NCBI GenBank assembly: GCA_020080175.1
Contig: JAGHQL010000025.1
Location: 1-64,000 of the forward strand
DNA: 64,000 nucleotides
Source of the DNA: Glutinoglossum americanum
Lineage: Eukaryota > Ascomycota > Geoglossomycetes > Geoglossales > Geoglossaceae
Direction of reading: 5' to 3'
The notes below the pieces were generated by a model, which had not been told where the DNA came from, did not search any database, and saw only the letters and a program-made list of their open reading frames with translations. Positions 46,090 to 56,642 of the stretch are shown here, piece by piece. Numbering within the stretch: position 1 is the first letter of the stretch; each line of letters starts with the position of its first letter. A program made the translations under genes and the position numbers.

Positions 46090-46586
46090 AGTCTATTTCT
46101 AAAATGCGACCCCGCTGGACAAAATCTAGGACTCAGCGTCTGCCGGTCTTAAAGTGCATTGCATTAATAATGCAGTAACGCTCCGAAAGTAGGGGATAAG
46201 CCGAGTTATGTGAACGCGACGGTGGGATGTCGCCCCGTCGCCACCTTCAACAATGCCAAACAGCTTCTGCCAGTAGCTTCAACCAGTAGATTGTACGTGA
46301 AAGCGATCGATATGGCTCCTTAAGCAGACCTCTGCTGCTAGAGCAAGGAGAATCACAAACCGGAGTTCGAACTCGTTATGTGTCCTTGCCATTCTGACCA
46401 GCGATCACGTGGGTTATTACCTAATCATAGTTTCGCTCGCCGCGTTGACTACTGCAGCCTCCCAACCCACAGCAACAGAGCTTCTAAAACTTACCATTTC
46501 TCTACTCCCCTTGGTTCAAGGTCTCATTCGGCTCCTTTAAATCCGTCCGGAGCTCTTCGGCCCTTTCTCCAGGAGCAACGTTAAGC
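46090..46586. promoter_or_regulatory. divergent promoter of RING-CH ligase and proteasome alpha-2
   Basis: 497 bp between two start codons. A perfect 7-bp inverted repeat, GCGACGG / CCGTCGC (46216-46222 and 46235-46241), lies about 370 bp before the proteasome ATG. No experimental support. Confidence 0.4.
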
Positions 46587-47637
46587 ATGGCAGACCGGTA
46601 TTCATTCTCATTGACAACATTCTCTCCTAGGTACTTGCTCAATCCCACCTTCTCATCTGCGCTTGGACGAGCTTTGAGGAACATGCTAACCGCTATTCCA
46701 GTGGAAAACTAGTTCAGATAGGTAATGTCAATCTCCTACTCAGCATCTAAACACGATAGCCAATGCAGAGAGTAAAGCTAATGACATCAACTAGAATACG
46801 CCCTCAATGCCGTGAACCAAGGTGTAACATCCTTAGGGATCAAGGCAACCAACGGCATTGTGCTTGCTACAGAAAAGAAGTCCTCCTCACCCCTCATCGA
46901 CCCGCCTTCGCTCTCCAAGGTATCCCTCGTCACCCCCAACATCGGCATGGTCTACTCGGGCATGGGCCCAGACTACCGTGTCCTTGTCGACAAAGCCCGC
47001 AAGATCTCTCACACGGGCTACAAGCGCATATACAACGAATACCCCCCAACCCGGATCCTAGTGCAGGACGTTGCGCGCGTCATGCAAGAAGCCACACAGA
47101 GCGGCGGCGTCCGGCCCTATGGAGTCAGCTTGCTAGTCGCTGGATGGGACGACGGAATCGAGCCTGAGTCGACAGAAGACGCAGCAACAATGAGCGGCGA
47201 CTCTGAGACCAAAAAGCCGACGGGAAAGACTGGCGGGATCCTCAAGGGAGGACCAAGCCTATATCAGGTAGACCCTAGCGGGAGTTACTTCCCCTGGAAA
47301 GCGACCGCGATTGGGAAGAGCGCGACAAGCGCAAAGACATTCCTAGAAAAGCGGTACACCGAGGGCCTTGAGCTTGAAGACGCAGTACACATTGCACTCC
47401 TAACCCTCAAAGAAACTATCGAAGGCGAGATGAACGGCGAGACTGTTGAAATCGGTAAGCCAACCTTACTACGGCACCCCAATAATACATATAACTAACC
47501 TTCACACGCGCCCGCTAGGCATCGTCGGCCCCCCCGCAAACCACCTCCTAGGCTATGAGGGCGTAGAAGGCGCCCAAGGCCCACGTTTCCGCAAACTCTC
47601 ACCGCAGGAGATTGAGGATTACCTGACGAATCTGTAA
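46587..47637 (+). CDS. PRE8: 20S proteasome subunit alpha type-2
   Basis: Alpha-ring subunit of the 20S core, non-catalytic, part of the gate. Exons 46587-46630, 46702-46721 (20 bp), 46795-47454 and 47519-47637; 280 aa. The N-terminal signature [20 protein letters not shown] is assembled across the first two introns. [42 protein letters not shown] and [26 protein letters not shown] follow. A 30-residue insert after GWDDGIEPE (Ser/Lys/Gly-rich) makes it longer than yeast Pre8 (250 aa); I recall such an insert in other filamentous fungi. The 20-bp exon is essential for the frame. Confidence 0.94.
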
Positions 47638-48164
47638 GGGGTATGCGGGGTACACCAACGCGGATGAAAGGGAAACGGAGACGAATTACTGGCTCCTTTT
47701 TATTTAATCTTTTGATGCTAACTTAGAGCAAAAGCGTGGAGGGGTTAGGGAGGGGACTTCATCCCATTCAGCATATGGGCAAGCAAACAACTAAAGAACT
47801 TGTACTCTATAAATATAAGAGCGACCTTTGACTGGGGACTTCTGCCCCCAACACCTTTGGGTCCTTCAAATAACCAACTCTAATCATCATAAGCGAGGCC
47901 TACTTCCTAATGCTATTTATTTATTTTTTCCCCTTTCGTCAGTGGGCCAAAAACCTAACCGAGACAAAGAAACAAACTATGCACGGTAAAAGACGGCTTC
48001 TCCTGGCATTAGGTAACAATTTCCACCGAAGCCCGCGAGTGAATGACCACGAGAACCCCAGCACCGCCATCTCTACAAGCTTAATCAACCATATAGAAGT
48101 GGTGAAGCAATAAGAGGAGAAGGGTGCCCCTCCACTACGTATACAAAACTTTCGAGAAAGTATC
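47638..48164. other. convergent 3' flanks of proteasome and transporter genes
   Basis: 527 bp between convergent stop codons. A T-run (about 47918-47937) and small unrelated frames; nothing else seen. Confidence 0.5.
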
Positions 48165-50380
48165 TCAAACGCGGTTCTCGCTCTTCGCCTCTGTCTCCCT
48201 TTGGAAAGTTGACTCATGATAAATGTCGTCGTCCCTCTCGTACAGGATCTCAGGCTGTATATCCTGCCCGAGGATATATCTCCTGAAGAAATACGGAATC
48301 TGGCGGGCCCCATACGCAGCATGGACGCGAGTAGGGACGCTGAAGACCTGGTCGAGCTCCTCGAGGGTCTTGCCCTTGGTCTCAGGAAGAAAGAATAAGA
48401 CGAGGAAAAAGCCGACGATATTCCAGCCGGCGTACCAGCTGAAGGCACCCTGGGTTGTGAAGGCGGCTTGCATGCTTGGCCAGGTGATCGAAAGGAGGAA
48501 ATTGAAGAACCAGGTTGTGGCGGTTGCTGGATGAGGTCGAATTTAGTGAATTCACCGTGTGATTATGGGATATATGGAATGCGACTTACCTAAACTCATG
48601 CCGTACGAGCGAATGTATAGTGGGTAGGCTTCCGCAGAGTAGGTAAATGGCACAGGCCCCTCGCCAGGCGAGTAAACGACACCGAACAGGTAAATTCCCG
48701 TTGCGATGCACCCGATCCTGGCAGCATGATATGTGGGATCATCGGGGATGAAGAACGAGAACCCAGTAAAGAAAAGGAAAAGAGACATCAGAGGGAAAGT
48801 TGTGAGCAGTAAGTTGCGGCGTCCGAAAGTGTCGATTGTGTAGACGGCCGGGAGAGCGAAGACGAAATTAATGAGGCCGAAACCAAAGGAGGCGGCAAGG
48901 GCGTCGACGTTGCTGAAGCCGCTGTCTTCGAAGATAGCGGAGCTGTAGTAGGCTGTGCTCGGTTAGTCGTTGCTGGCGTGGGTTTGGAGAATGGGAATTT
49001 ATTTAGTGGGTGAGGGGTTTGCATTAGGGGTATGGATACATACCGATAACATTCACACCGCAAAACTGCTGCATGAACATTACAATTTCGGATCCAACTA
49101 ATGCCCGGCGATTACGGGGAATAGTGATCATTTCCTTAATTTTAGATTGGCCCAATTTCATTTTAGACTCGGCTTCGAGGAGGGTATTCATGTAGAAGAC
49201 ATCGCGTGCAGCCTGGACTTTAGTATAGCGGAGCCGGCACATGGATCTATACGCTTCGGCGTGGCGGCCCTTGCCCATATACCAACGCGGAGATTCTGGA
49301 CACAGGTAGACGAAGCAGCAGACGATGACGGCAGGGAACATGGCCGAACCTAGCATGAGACGCCAGTTGAGGCCGACGATATTATGCTTGTCTGGGACTC
49401 TGAAGAAGATTAAATCTGCAGCGTAGCCCACCATGATGCCGAAAGCGGTCCACATCTGCCACATCATAACCATGGCGCCACGAATGGCCGGCGGCGTGGT
49501 CTCCGCAGCGTAAACGGGTACAGTAGCTGACTTCGGCCCAATACCAAGACCAAGGCAAAATCTAGCGATAAAAAGATGCCACCAAGTATTTGTAAACCCT
49601 TGCCAGAAGCAAGTCACGGCTGAGATTACACAAGTGATGAAGATTGTGCCTCGGCGGCCGAAGTAGTGGTTCATTGGGACAGTAAGCCAGCAACCGATAA
49701 ACGCACAGCAGAGGTATGGTGCCGCACTAGAAAATACCATGTTAGCAAACGGAAAGTTGATAACCGCTAGGACGACTTACTTCACAAGGCCAGTAAGCCA
49801 AGTAGACCGAGGATCTTTCCCATGGATACCGAATTGCCTCGTATAAAACAGCTGAGCACCATTAACTACCGTCTCATCTAGGTGCTCCCGTTAGCAAAAT
49901 CCACCAACCAAATACCTGACAGGAAAACCAACCCATTCCCTGCACTGCAGCAGCAGTGGAACAGAGGACAATAACGAGATACAAAAGCTTGGGCTGTGTC
50001 CATCGATGTTCGAACTCTTTACGCAATACAGCCTTGTCCTCCGCATCTAGCATTGGGAGATCATCGTATTTCAGAGGATCCTGAGCAAGAACAGCACCCT
50101 TCTTGAAGGCTAGGATGTCAGATTCCTCATTCAGTTGGTATTTTTTTGCGTACTGGGCACCCATCTCTTCCAACTCGCCGTAGCTGTAGCCTGCTAGAGG
50201 GTTCGCCAATTTGGCGTTTAGGTTCTGACGAGCGATTTCCTCTGGGGTCATTGATGTACGCCTGTGGGAGGATGTTCCGACAGTGGAATTGTGTATATCA
50301 ACAAGTTCCGGTTCGTTTTCCACCTTGTGATCAAAATTCTCTGAGGCCTCGGTGCTGATCTTTTCCCCGTGTTCGGCCAT
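48165..50380 (-). CDS. MFS sugar transporter (sugar porter family)
   Basis: Proton-coupled sugar or polyol uptake across the plasma membrane. Exons 50380-49933, 49877-49781, 49726-49044, 48952-48590 and 48526-48165; 650 aa. A long soluble N-terminus (about 130 residues) precedes 12 predicted helices. Signatures: [24 protein letters not shown] (loop 2-3), [32 protein letters not shown] (loop 6-7), [11 protein letters not shown] (helix 7), DTFGRRN, and [12 protein letters not shown] after helix 12. The tail [15 protein letters not shown] is shared by a filamentous-fungal clade with long N-termini. The substrate cannot be told from sequence alone. Confidence 0.9.
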
Positions 50381-51302
50381 GATGTAGTTCTTTTGATAAT
50401 ATATTCACAATTGATATAGATCTGCCTCATACGAAGTCAGCCCACGCTTCCAACTTCTGTCCGTCCAAGGAAAAGGCCAGCCGAGGATAACTCACGATTC
50501 CTTCACAATACCTTCACGTTTCTTTTAAGGTCAAAAAAATACCAAGCCCCACAGAAAAGTATTGCTGGGGAAGAGGTTTGAACAATAAGGGTCTCGACGG
50601 GTTGGGGAAGCACAGTGACTATATACAGCCTTTTTAGTAGAGAGAAATGACACCATGAGGTGGGGCCCCCATCGCAATTGCCCAAGCTTAGATTTCCACG
50701 GTATGACGGGGTAGGAAGCTCGGACGATCTAAGGACAGGGTCTAGATCCATCGGAAAGACAACCGTTGGGTTCGAGGGATGTGGTGGGTTTTCGTTAAGT
50801 GGAGACTTTGTTGGGCGTTGGGAAGCTGGTGGCTCTCCAAGGTAAGGGTTACCTCATTCGGAAGCTGTAACAGCATTGACTCGATATATCAACTAGGGAT
50901 GCTCCCGCCTGCCAAAGAAATACAATGTCAACTGAGAGTTCCACCGTTCTTAGTTCCAACCAAACGCAACAGGAACTGGCCGTCTAGCTTGTCACCACTT
51001 CAGTAATTGTCGCGCAAGAAAATTTGAGAACGAGCGAGAGGCCGGCTTGTCTCGAAAAACGGCCACGAAGGGGAATACGAAAACAGTAATTTTCCCCACC
51101 CTCTCTAGAACACTACAGGCTAAAACGTGGCCGCGCCATTTATCCTACAGCAGAGATATATCATTCTTCTCCCCTCCACAGGGTCACGGTTCTTATCACA
51201 GTTCTTCTGGGTATCACCCACTTAACACGGAGGGAGTAGTAAAGCAAGAACTGAGATCTTCCCGGGAAATATCTTGGATAGTAACCGAAAAAGCGGGGAA
51301 GG
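50381..51302. other. intergenic upstream of the transporter
   Basis: About 920 bp holding the transporter promoter. Open frames at 50660-51006 and 51047-51496 are unsupported. No repeat or RNA gene. Confidence 0.45.
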
Positions 51303-51749
51303 ATGCCATTGGATATATCCCCCTGGAGGTACATGGAACTCACGCGCCACCCGTACAGAACCCTCATATTAAAATACACCAAGGAGCAGGAGCTCTTCCT
51401 GGTCTACCACCTCCACTTCACGTCTATCCGGGAAAACAATCTGGCACTGATCTTCGGAGTGTACTTCGGACCCGAGGCTCCCGTTGTGATGCCTGAAGAT
51501 TTGACGGTCATGTACGAGGCGTACCGCAAACATCAACTCATTGACATGTGTTTGGGGCATTTGAATAGGGACTGGGTCGATGTCGCCTACTTTGACACCT
51601 ATTGGAGGAGTATCGGGTTTCCTGGGGTGCCATACGAGTTCGTCATTCAGCCAGTCGCGCGCCCCCAAATTTGGGGCCAGCTACTAAATGTACAATCAAC
51701 CACCCTCACCCTCGCCCACTCAATGAATACCAGTTCTGGCAGCGCCTAG
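51303..51749 (+). CDS. hypothetical protein, overlaps PEX14 tail-to-tail
   Basis: A 148-aa frame from the ATG at 51303 with third-position G/C bias and a folded-looking composition: ELFLVYHLHFTSIRENNLAL, FGVYFGPEAPVVMPEDL and WRSIGFPGVPYEFVIQPV. I recognise no family. It could be a real small gene or the last exon of one starting further left. Its last 30 bases overlap the 3' end of PEX14 on the other strand. Confidence 0.4.
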   Translation: MPLDISPWRYMELTRHPYRTLILKYTKEQELFLVYHLHFTSIRENNLALIFGVYFGPEAPVVMPEDLTVMYEAYRKHQLIDMCLGHLNRDWVDVAYFDTYWRSIGFPGVPYEFVIQPVARPQIWGQLLNVQSTTLTLAHSMNTSSGSA

Positions 51750-52924
51750 TCCTCCACGATTGCTGGTTGTTGGGAAATTCCTCGCATTCAACAATACGCT
51801 CTTTATCCCGCGGATTTCGCTTTTCATTTTGGCACCTGCGTCCTCTCCTTCTGCACCCCGGGCAGCGCCGCCGAGTCCACCGTATAGGTTATTCGAGTAG
51901 TACGGTGAACTGTACGACAAGCCATGCAAATAAGTTTTCAAATCTTGTATACTAGTTATCACGTCCGTCTCTTCTTGCCCGATATCGTTGTTGCCTTCGA
52001 CGAGCTCGGATAGACGGGAATGAATGTTTTTTAGGCAACTTTCCTGCGAAGCGGTGTTGGCATCTCTGTCTGCATTTTCCCCAAATCCACTAGCTGAGGT
52101 GGATGGCCGGCGTGAGAGGGAAGGCGAAGTCTGTGTGCCAACGTCCACGTGAAAGCATTCAGTGGGGTCCGAGTCTACAGACTCAGCAACATCTTCTTCC
52201 AGACTCGCAGGCTGTTTTCGTTCGACAGGTGGAATTTCAGAGACTGCGTTTTCTAGCTTATCATTGAGTTTGCTCAGGTTGGAGATTGCAGCTTCGCCGA
52301 GGGAGTGTCGCGCATCGGTAAGCTGTTCGGTCATGGGTGCTATGATATACTTGCTCGCGCTGTATATGGACGCTGCTGCAGCACCAGCGAGGTACAATGC
52401 AGCGAATAAGCGTCGAGCTGTGAGTAACGGAGGGGGGCTGGGAGAGGGTAATAAGAATTCAGGGTATGTGACTATTGGCGGTATATCGTGCTTTGCTCGG
52501 GATGACGGCGTGGGTGGTGCGGACGAAACCGCTCCTAACACTGAGGGCAGCTGCGTGGGCTGTCAGTAAATAGGTCACTTATTACTATTGCTGTATTATC
52601 ATTATGGTATAGCCGAAGGAAATAATCAATTACCTTTGTCGGTGATGTTGAAGGGGAAGCTACTTTGTTACTGGTGTTAGAACCGGTATTCCTTGAGACA
52701 CCGAGAAGCTTCTGTATCTCCTCATTGGTGAGTCCTTTAGATTCTAGGAATGCGACTTTGCGGGTTGTCGATGCTTCTCGAATTTCATCAGCTTCAAGGA
52801 ATTTTGAGGCCTGTTCCAGTAGCTCTGTTCGCGATGCCGGGGCGATGGAAGTCTCAGGGGGTGGTTGCTGCTGCCATTGAGGAGCAGAAGCTGCCCCCTT
52901 GCTGGACGGCTCACGGTCACTCAT
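51720..52924 (-). CDS. PEX14: peroxisomal membrane docking protein Pex14
   Basis: Docking-complex subunit that receives cargo-loaded Pex5 at the peroxisome membrane. Exons 52924-52634 and 52550-51720; 373 aa. The Pex14 N-domain is at about residues 31-80: RTELLEQASKFLEADEI, then VAFLESKGLTNEEIQKLLGV with the Phe/Leu residues that bind WxxxF motifs. A hydrophobic segment, LFAALYLAGAAAASIYSASK, follows at about 145, then a coiled coil (EAAISNLSKLNDKLENAVSE) and an acidic Ser-rich tail. The C-terminal SVLLNARNFP is conserved. The intron (GTAATT..CGCAG) is phase 0. It is divergent from the IES2 region. Confidence 0.9.
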
Positions 52925-53760
52925 GCTCTCTCTGGGCTAGAAAGGACACAAAGAAGAGAGAGAGAGATGGGAAAGTTCGTTGCTTAAGGAATGGAGTTGC
53001 CAGAACCTCGGCACATCGCGAGGAGGCAGAATGACTAAGCCATCCCGTGCCACTGGCCAATCGCAACCGACACCACCAACACTTTTGCTATTACGTGCAG
53101 CTGTGAAACGATCCGTCGCCGGTGAGCTGAGATCCGTATAGGGGAATCAGCTAACGAGATTTGCAAATTCCACCATGCCAGACCGACCTGAACGGCCAGT
53201 TAAGCGACAGCGACGGCTTAGCACCGACTACGACGATAGCAGTGGTACGGACGACTGGATCCCAGGTGCGAAGAAAGATAAAGATTGGGAAGGCAGGAAG
53301 GAGAGGGCCAAGGACAAAGAGAAAGTGAAAGAGAAAGAAAGAGATACATAGTAAGTTCGCCGGATTGCTTTGCATTGATCATGGCGCGATCGCATTCGCC
53401 AAAAGAAAAGATACACCAAGACACCAGGTCGTATGTCACGACAGGATGTGCACATGCCCTGAGCCGCGATCTTCTTCCATTGCGTAACGTGTGTTTTGGT
53501 TGGTGGAGGAGTAGGATACATATATGTACCCACTTTCCCAGCGCCTCTATCAAGCGTGTGTCTTTGCGGCGAGTTTCGATCCCTCACCCCACACGGCAGC
53601 TTGCCTTAGCCGCTTTTACACAACCCTTCCGTCTCGAGACATCTTTGTCTAGGCCTCGCCAACGACACATTCACTCTCTTGAAATCATCATATTTCCACC
53701 TTTTGTTGTTGAAATCATCCTCCCAACCTTCCCTCTCCCCCATCACTATCCGCCATCAGA
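52925..53760. promoter_or_regulatory. divergent region between PEX14 and IES2
   Basis: 836 bp separating divergent start codons. It contains the possible exon at 53175-53351, a purine-rich stretch (GAAAGAGAAAG) and a C/T-rich stretch just before the IES2 ATG. Confidence 0.4.
53175..53351 (+). CDS. possible small gene or first exon, highly charged
   Basis: A 58-codon frame from an ATG in good context (TTCCACC): MPDRPERPVKRQRRLST.., then DWIPG and a Lys/Glu-rich helix. The stop codon overlaps a consensus donor, ATA|GTAAGT, so this may be the first exon of a longer transcript, perhaps a 5' exon joining the Ies2 gene. I could not find a convincing partner exon. The role is unknown. Confidence 0.35.
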   Translation: MPDRPERPVKRQRRLSTDYDDSSGTDDWIPGAKKDKDWEGRKERAKDKEKVKEKERDT

Positions 53761-55341
53761 ATGCGAACACGTAGCTCTCGACGAAACCTTAAACCATCTC
53801 TAACCCAACCTAGTTCTACCATGCATCGCGCTTCCTCTTCTCGGCGTCGTGCGAACCAGAACCCGGCTCCAACGAGCTCGCCGCTCCCCTCCATCACTGT
53901 CGCCCGACCACCGGTAGTCTCGGATGATAAGAAATCAATCCGGCTGACTGTTAAGATGCCTAGTCAGAAGTTGCGGGAAGCGACAAGTGGGGCTGCAAAG
54001 AGCATTAGCGTGAATTCAAGAGACCGACTCGAGGTGGGTGAGGTTATCACTGGGCCTAGAGGAAGCAGATCGAAGAAACCGATCGTGGAAGTATCCGAGA
54101 GTGAAGAGGACGAGGAGGAGGAGGAGGAAGAGGAGGAAGAAGAAGAAGAGGATGAGGAGGATGAGGAAGAAGAAGAGGACGAAGAAGAAGAAGAAGAAGA
54201 AGGGGAGGAGGCGGACGAGGACGAGGACGTCGATGCCGAAGGTGAGAGTGAAGACGTCGATGCTGATGGAGATATCGATATGGATGATCCACCTATGCAA
54301 CCTGCATCCTTCGTCAAGGTTGCTACGCCTATGATAAAGCCGATTGTGAAGGTCACTCCGGCAGCGGCCTTGAACGCAAAATCAGTTCAGGCAAAGGAGA
54401 CGGAAGACGACGACGACGATGATGACGAGCTCTCTGAATTGGAATCTGAGGAGGATGAAGACGCCACAGGCGTGGAAGTCGATGAAGACGTAGAAGTTGA
54501 GGATGATGGAGGGGAAGGAGAGGATGAAGACGAGGACGATGATGACAGCGATAGCGGCACAACCCCTGCTACCGGCAGCAGAGCATCGACTCCCGATCTA
54601 AGCCGGTTAACCCAGAGACAGAGGAGTCGGCTAGACCAAGTACTTAGTGGCGAGTTATTAGAGCTACCTGCAGGTATCGGTATGTCCATCTCGTCTCTTT
54701 AATTACAAGCAATCCAACACGTCCCGCCTATAAACCGTTGTTTCCTTGAATCTTCCTCTAATATTACATCCCATTACTAATAATGTATTCTAGAGAGAGC
54801 AACCGCCAAGAAGGCCCTAACGGCTGATGAGCAAGCCATGCGGCGAGCCGAGATGGCAAGGCGCAGGAAGAATCTCAGCGAGAAGCGGAATGAAGAAGAA
54901 AAGGTGATGATTGTTTTTCTCCTGCACTTCTACTCAATTCTTACCCCTCATTCCCAATTAACCAATCAATACCCTCCTCCATTACCCCTTTCAACCCATC
55001 AATCTTAAGGTCCAAAACTAACACCTATGCCCCTCACCGGCACAAAACTCTAGATGGACACCATCAATAAGCTCCTTAAAAAGCAAGCCCCCAAACGGCG
55101 AGGCCGCGCCGGCAATCCCACAACCGATACCACTAACAACAACACGGGCGGTGACGCTACCCCGGCAAATGGCGAGGTCAATGATGTGGTCATGTGTGAG
55201 AAACCTAATCGGGTATTTGTGAGGTGGGTTAGTAATGCACAGGGAAGCAGGGTGGGGGTTCCGGAGGAGTGGTTGGGTGAAAACGTCGGGAGAGTATTTA
55301 GTGGTGCTAGCAGTGGGAGGATGGTCGAGGAGGTGAATTGA
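53761..55341 (+). CDS. IES2: INO80 chromatin-remodelling complex subunit Ies2 (INO80B/PAPA-1)
   Basis: Nuclear subunit that stimulates the Ino80 ATPase. Exons 53761-54679, 54794-54903 and 55054-55341; 438 aa. The conserved PAPA-1 block spans exons 2-3: EQAMRRAEMARRRKNLSEKR, then EEEKMDTINKLLKKQAPKRR. The C-terminus is PNRVFVRWVS..GSRVGVPEEWLGE. The N-terminal two thirds are disordered, with a run of about 45 Glu/Asp residues (about 54103-54230) and further acidic clusters. For the exon 1 end I chose the donor GTATGT, which gives LPAGIERATAKKAL; the alternative GTATCG, eight bases upstream, does not keep the frame. The first ATG (53761) is used; ATG 53821 is a second candidate. Confidence 0.85.
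54103..54230 (+). repeat. GAG/GAA/GAC trinucleotide tract coding a Glu/Asp run
   Basis: Low-complexity purine tract inside IES2 coding sequence. It explains the mirrored Ser-, Leu- and Arg-rich open frames seen in the other frames here, none of which is a real gene. Such tracts vary in length by slippage. Confidence 0.9.
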
Positions 55342-56642
55342 AAAGGGAGCGGTGCTGTTTTTAAGTTTGGGTATAGGTGTTTTATTACTACGGTTTTATT
55401 ATTTTCTTTTCTTTACTGTCAACCCTTGGGCTCAAGTTGGCAGGTGGGTAAAAGGTTCTCAGGTCGAATTACATCAGGGTCTCTACTAGATGGAAAAAGG
55501 AGTATGTCTATCTCATTTAACCCCAAGGGTGGGGAGGAAGAGACATTATTAACACAATCATATTCAAGAATATCCTAAACGGAACTCCTGAGTTGATTGA
55601 GGTCCCGAGTAGCGGGAACCGGGTTATTTAAGATGGCTTTTTTCTTGCCTTGATATCGAAGTATATCCTTGATGGGTATACGTATGCGTATATATATTAT
55701 ATACACGCACATCCGTGATATCCATAGCATTTGGGTCTCAATTCTGACAGACTGTCCGTTCTCTACGACAATCAGCTAAGCTGAAAATACAGCACCAAAA
55801 CTAACTAATGAATCAGCCCACAAAACGACCCACCCGCTCGGCCCCACAAATCCACCACAACACCTCATACATACCCTATTATCCACACCATGGTTAACGA
55901 GAACCCCCACCACAAGAACGTACGCAGCGCGCATATACAAGTTCTTTTTCCCTTCTTTTTGGCTTGGTTTCCTCAATGCCCAGTTGATGCAACCGGATGT
56001 GAGAGGTTTGAATATTCGGGTCGAAAGCCATACTAGAACCAGCCGGGATACGGGCAGGAGGTGTAATGGTTAAATGGACCGATTGGTTCGAGCACCGGCA
56101 CTTGTCATCTTTATTTTATTTTATTTTCTTCCTCTCTATCCTACCCGAATCAGAAAGCTTCCTAGATTATTCTGGCTTCGGTGTTTGCTATTCAATTACC
56201 TTAGGATAGCTAAGAAAAAGCTATTTAGGCGTTTTATAAGATTCTGTTGATGCTATTCTTCCATCTCTATATATATTCCCTACGGTGAAAAAAAGGGGGA
56301 AAGAGAAATAGGGAAAAAGTATGAAACCTCCCCGCTGCCTATTTGGGAAATTGACTCTTGCGCCGGGTCTCCCTTTTAAGATGTTGAATGCTGGATAATG
56401 GATGGGGAGTAGGAAAAAAAAAAGGAAATCTATCGCTATCATATGCGCGTCTTGTAATTCCTTGGTGCTATGGGACTTGCAAATAAAAAGAGGTACCGAG
56501 TGATCGGGGGCTCGCAGCCTCGTTCCACAGGAGAACGCGTCTATATATCCGGGCAGGGCAAATACAGATGCAAGCTGACCAGAAATACTCATTTCTTAAC
56601 GTTAGGCAAAAGCGAGGAAAGAAGAGAAAGCCATTGTCTCAG
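55342..56642. other. convergent 3' flanks of IES2 and desaturase
   Basis: 1.3 kb between convergent stop codons. It holds TA-rich stretches (TATATATATTATATA near 55690). A tRNA-like word at 56065 was rejected. No gene supported. Confidence 0.5.

Noticed and set aside
46237-46245. Minus-strand GGTGGCGAC, close to the yeast proteasome element GGTGGCAAA
   Set aside because: Two of nine bases differ and the element is not established in filamentous fungi.
53964-54356. Ser-rich, Phe/Leu-rich and Arg-rich frames around the IES2 acidic tract
   Set aside because: Products of the GAG/GAA repeat in other frames.
56060-56100. tRNA-like words GTGTAATGGTTA and GGTTCGAGCACC
   Set aside because: The two boxes are too close and no cloverleaf stems pair.
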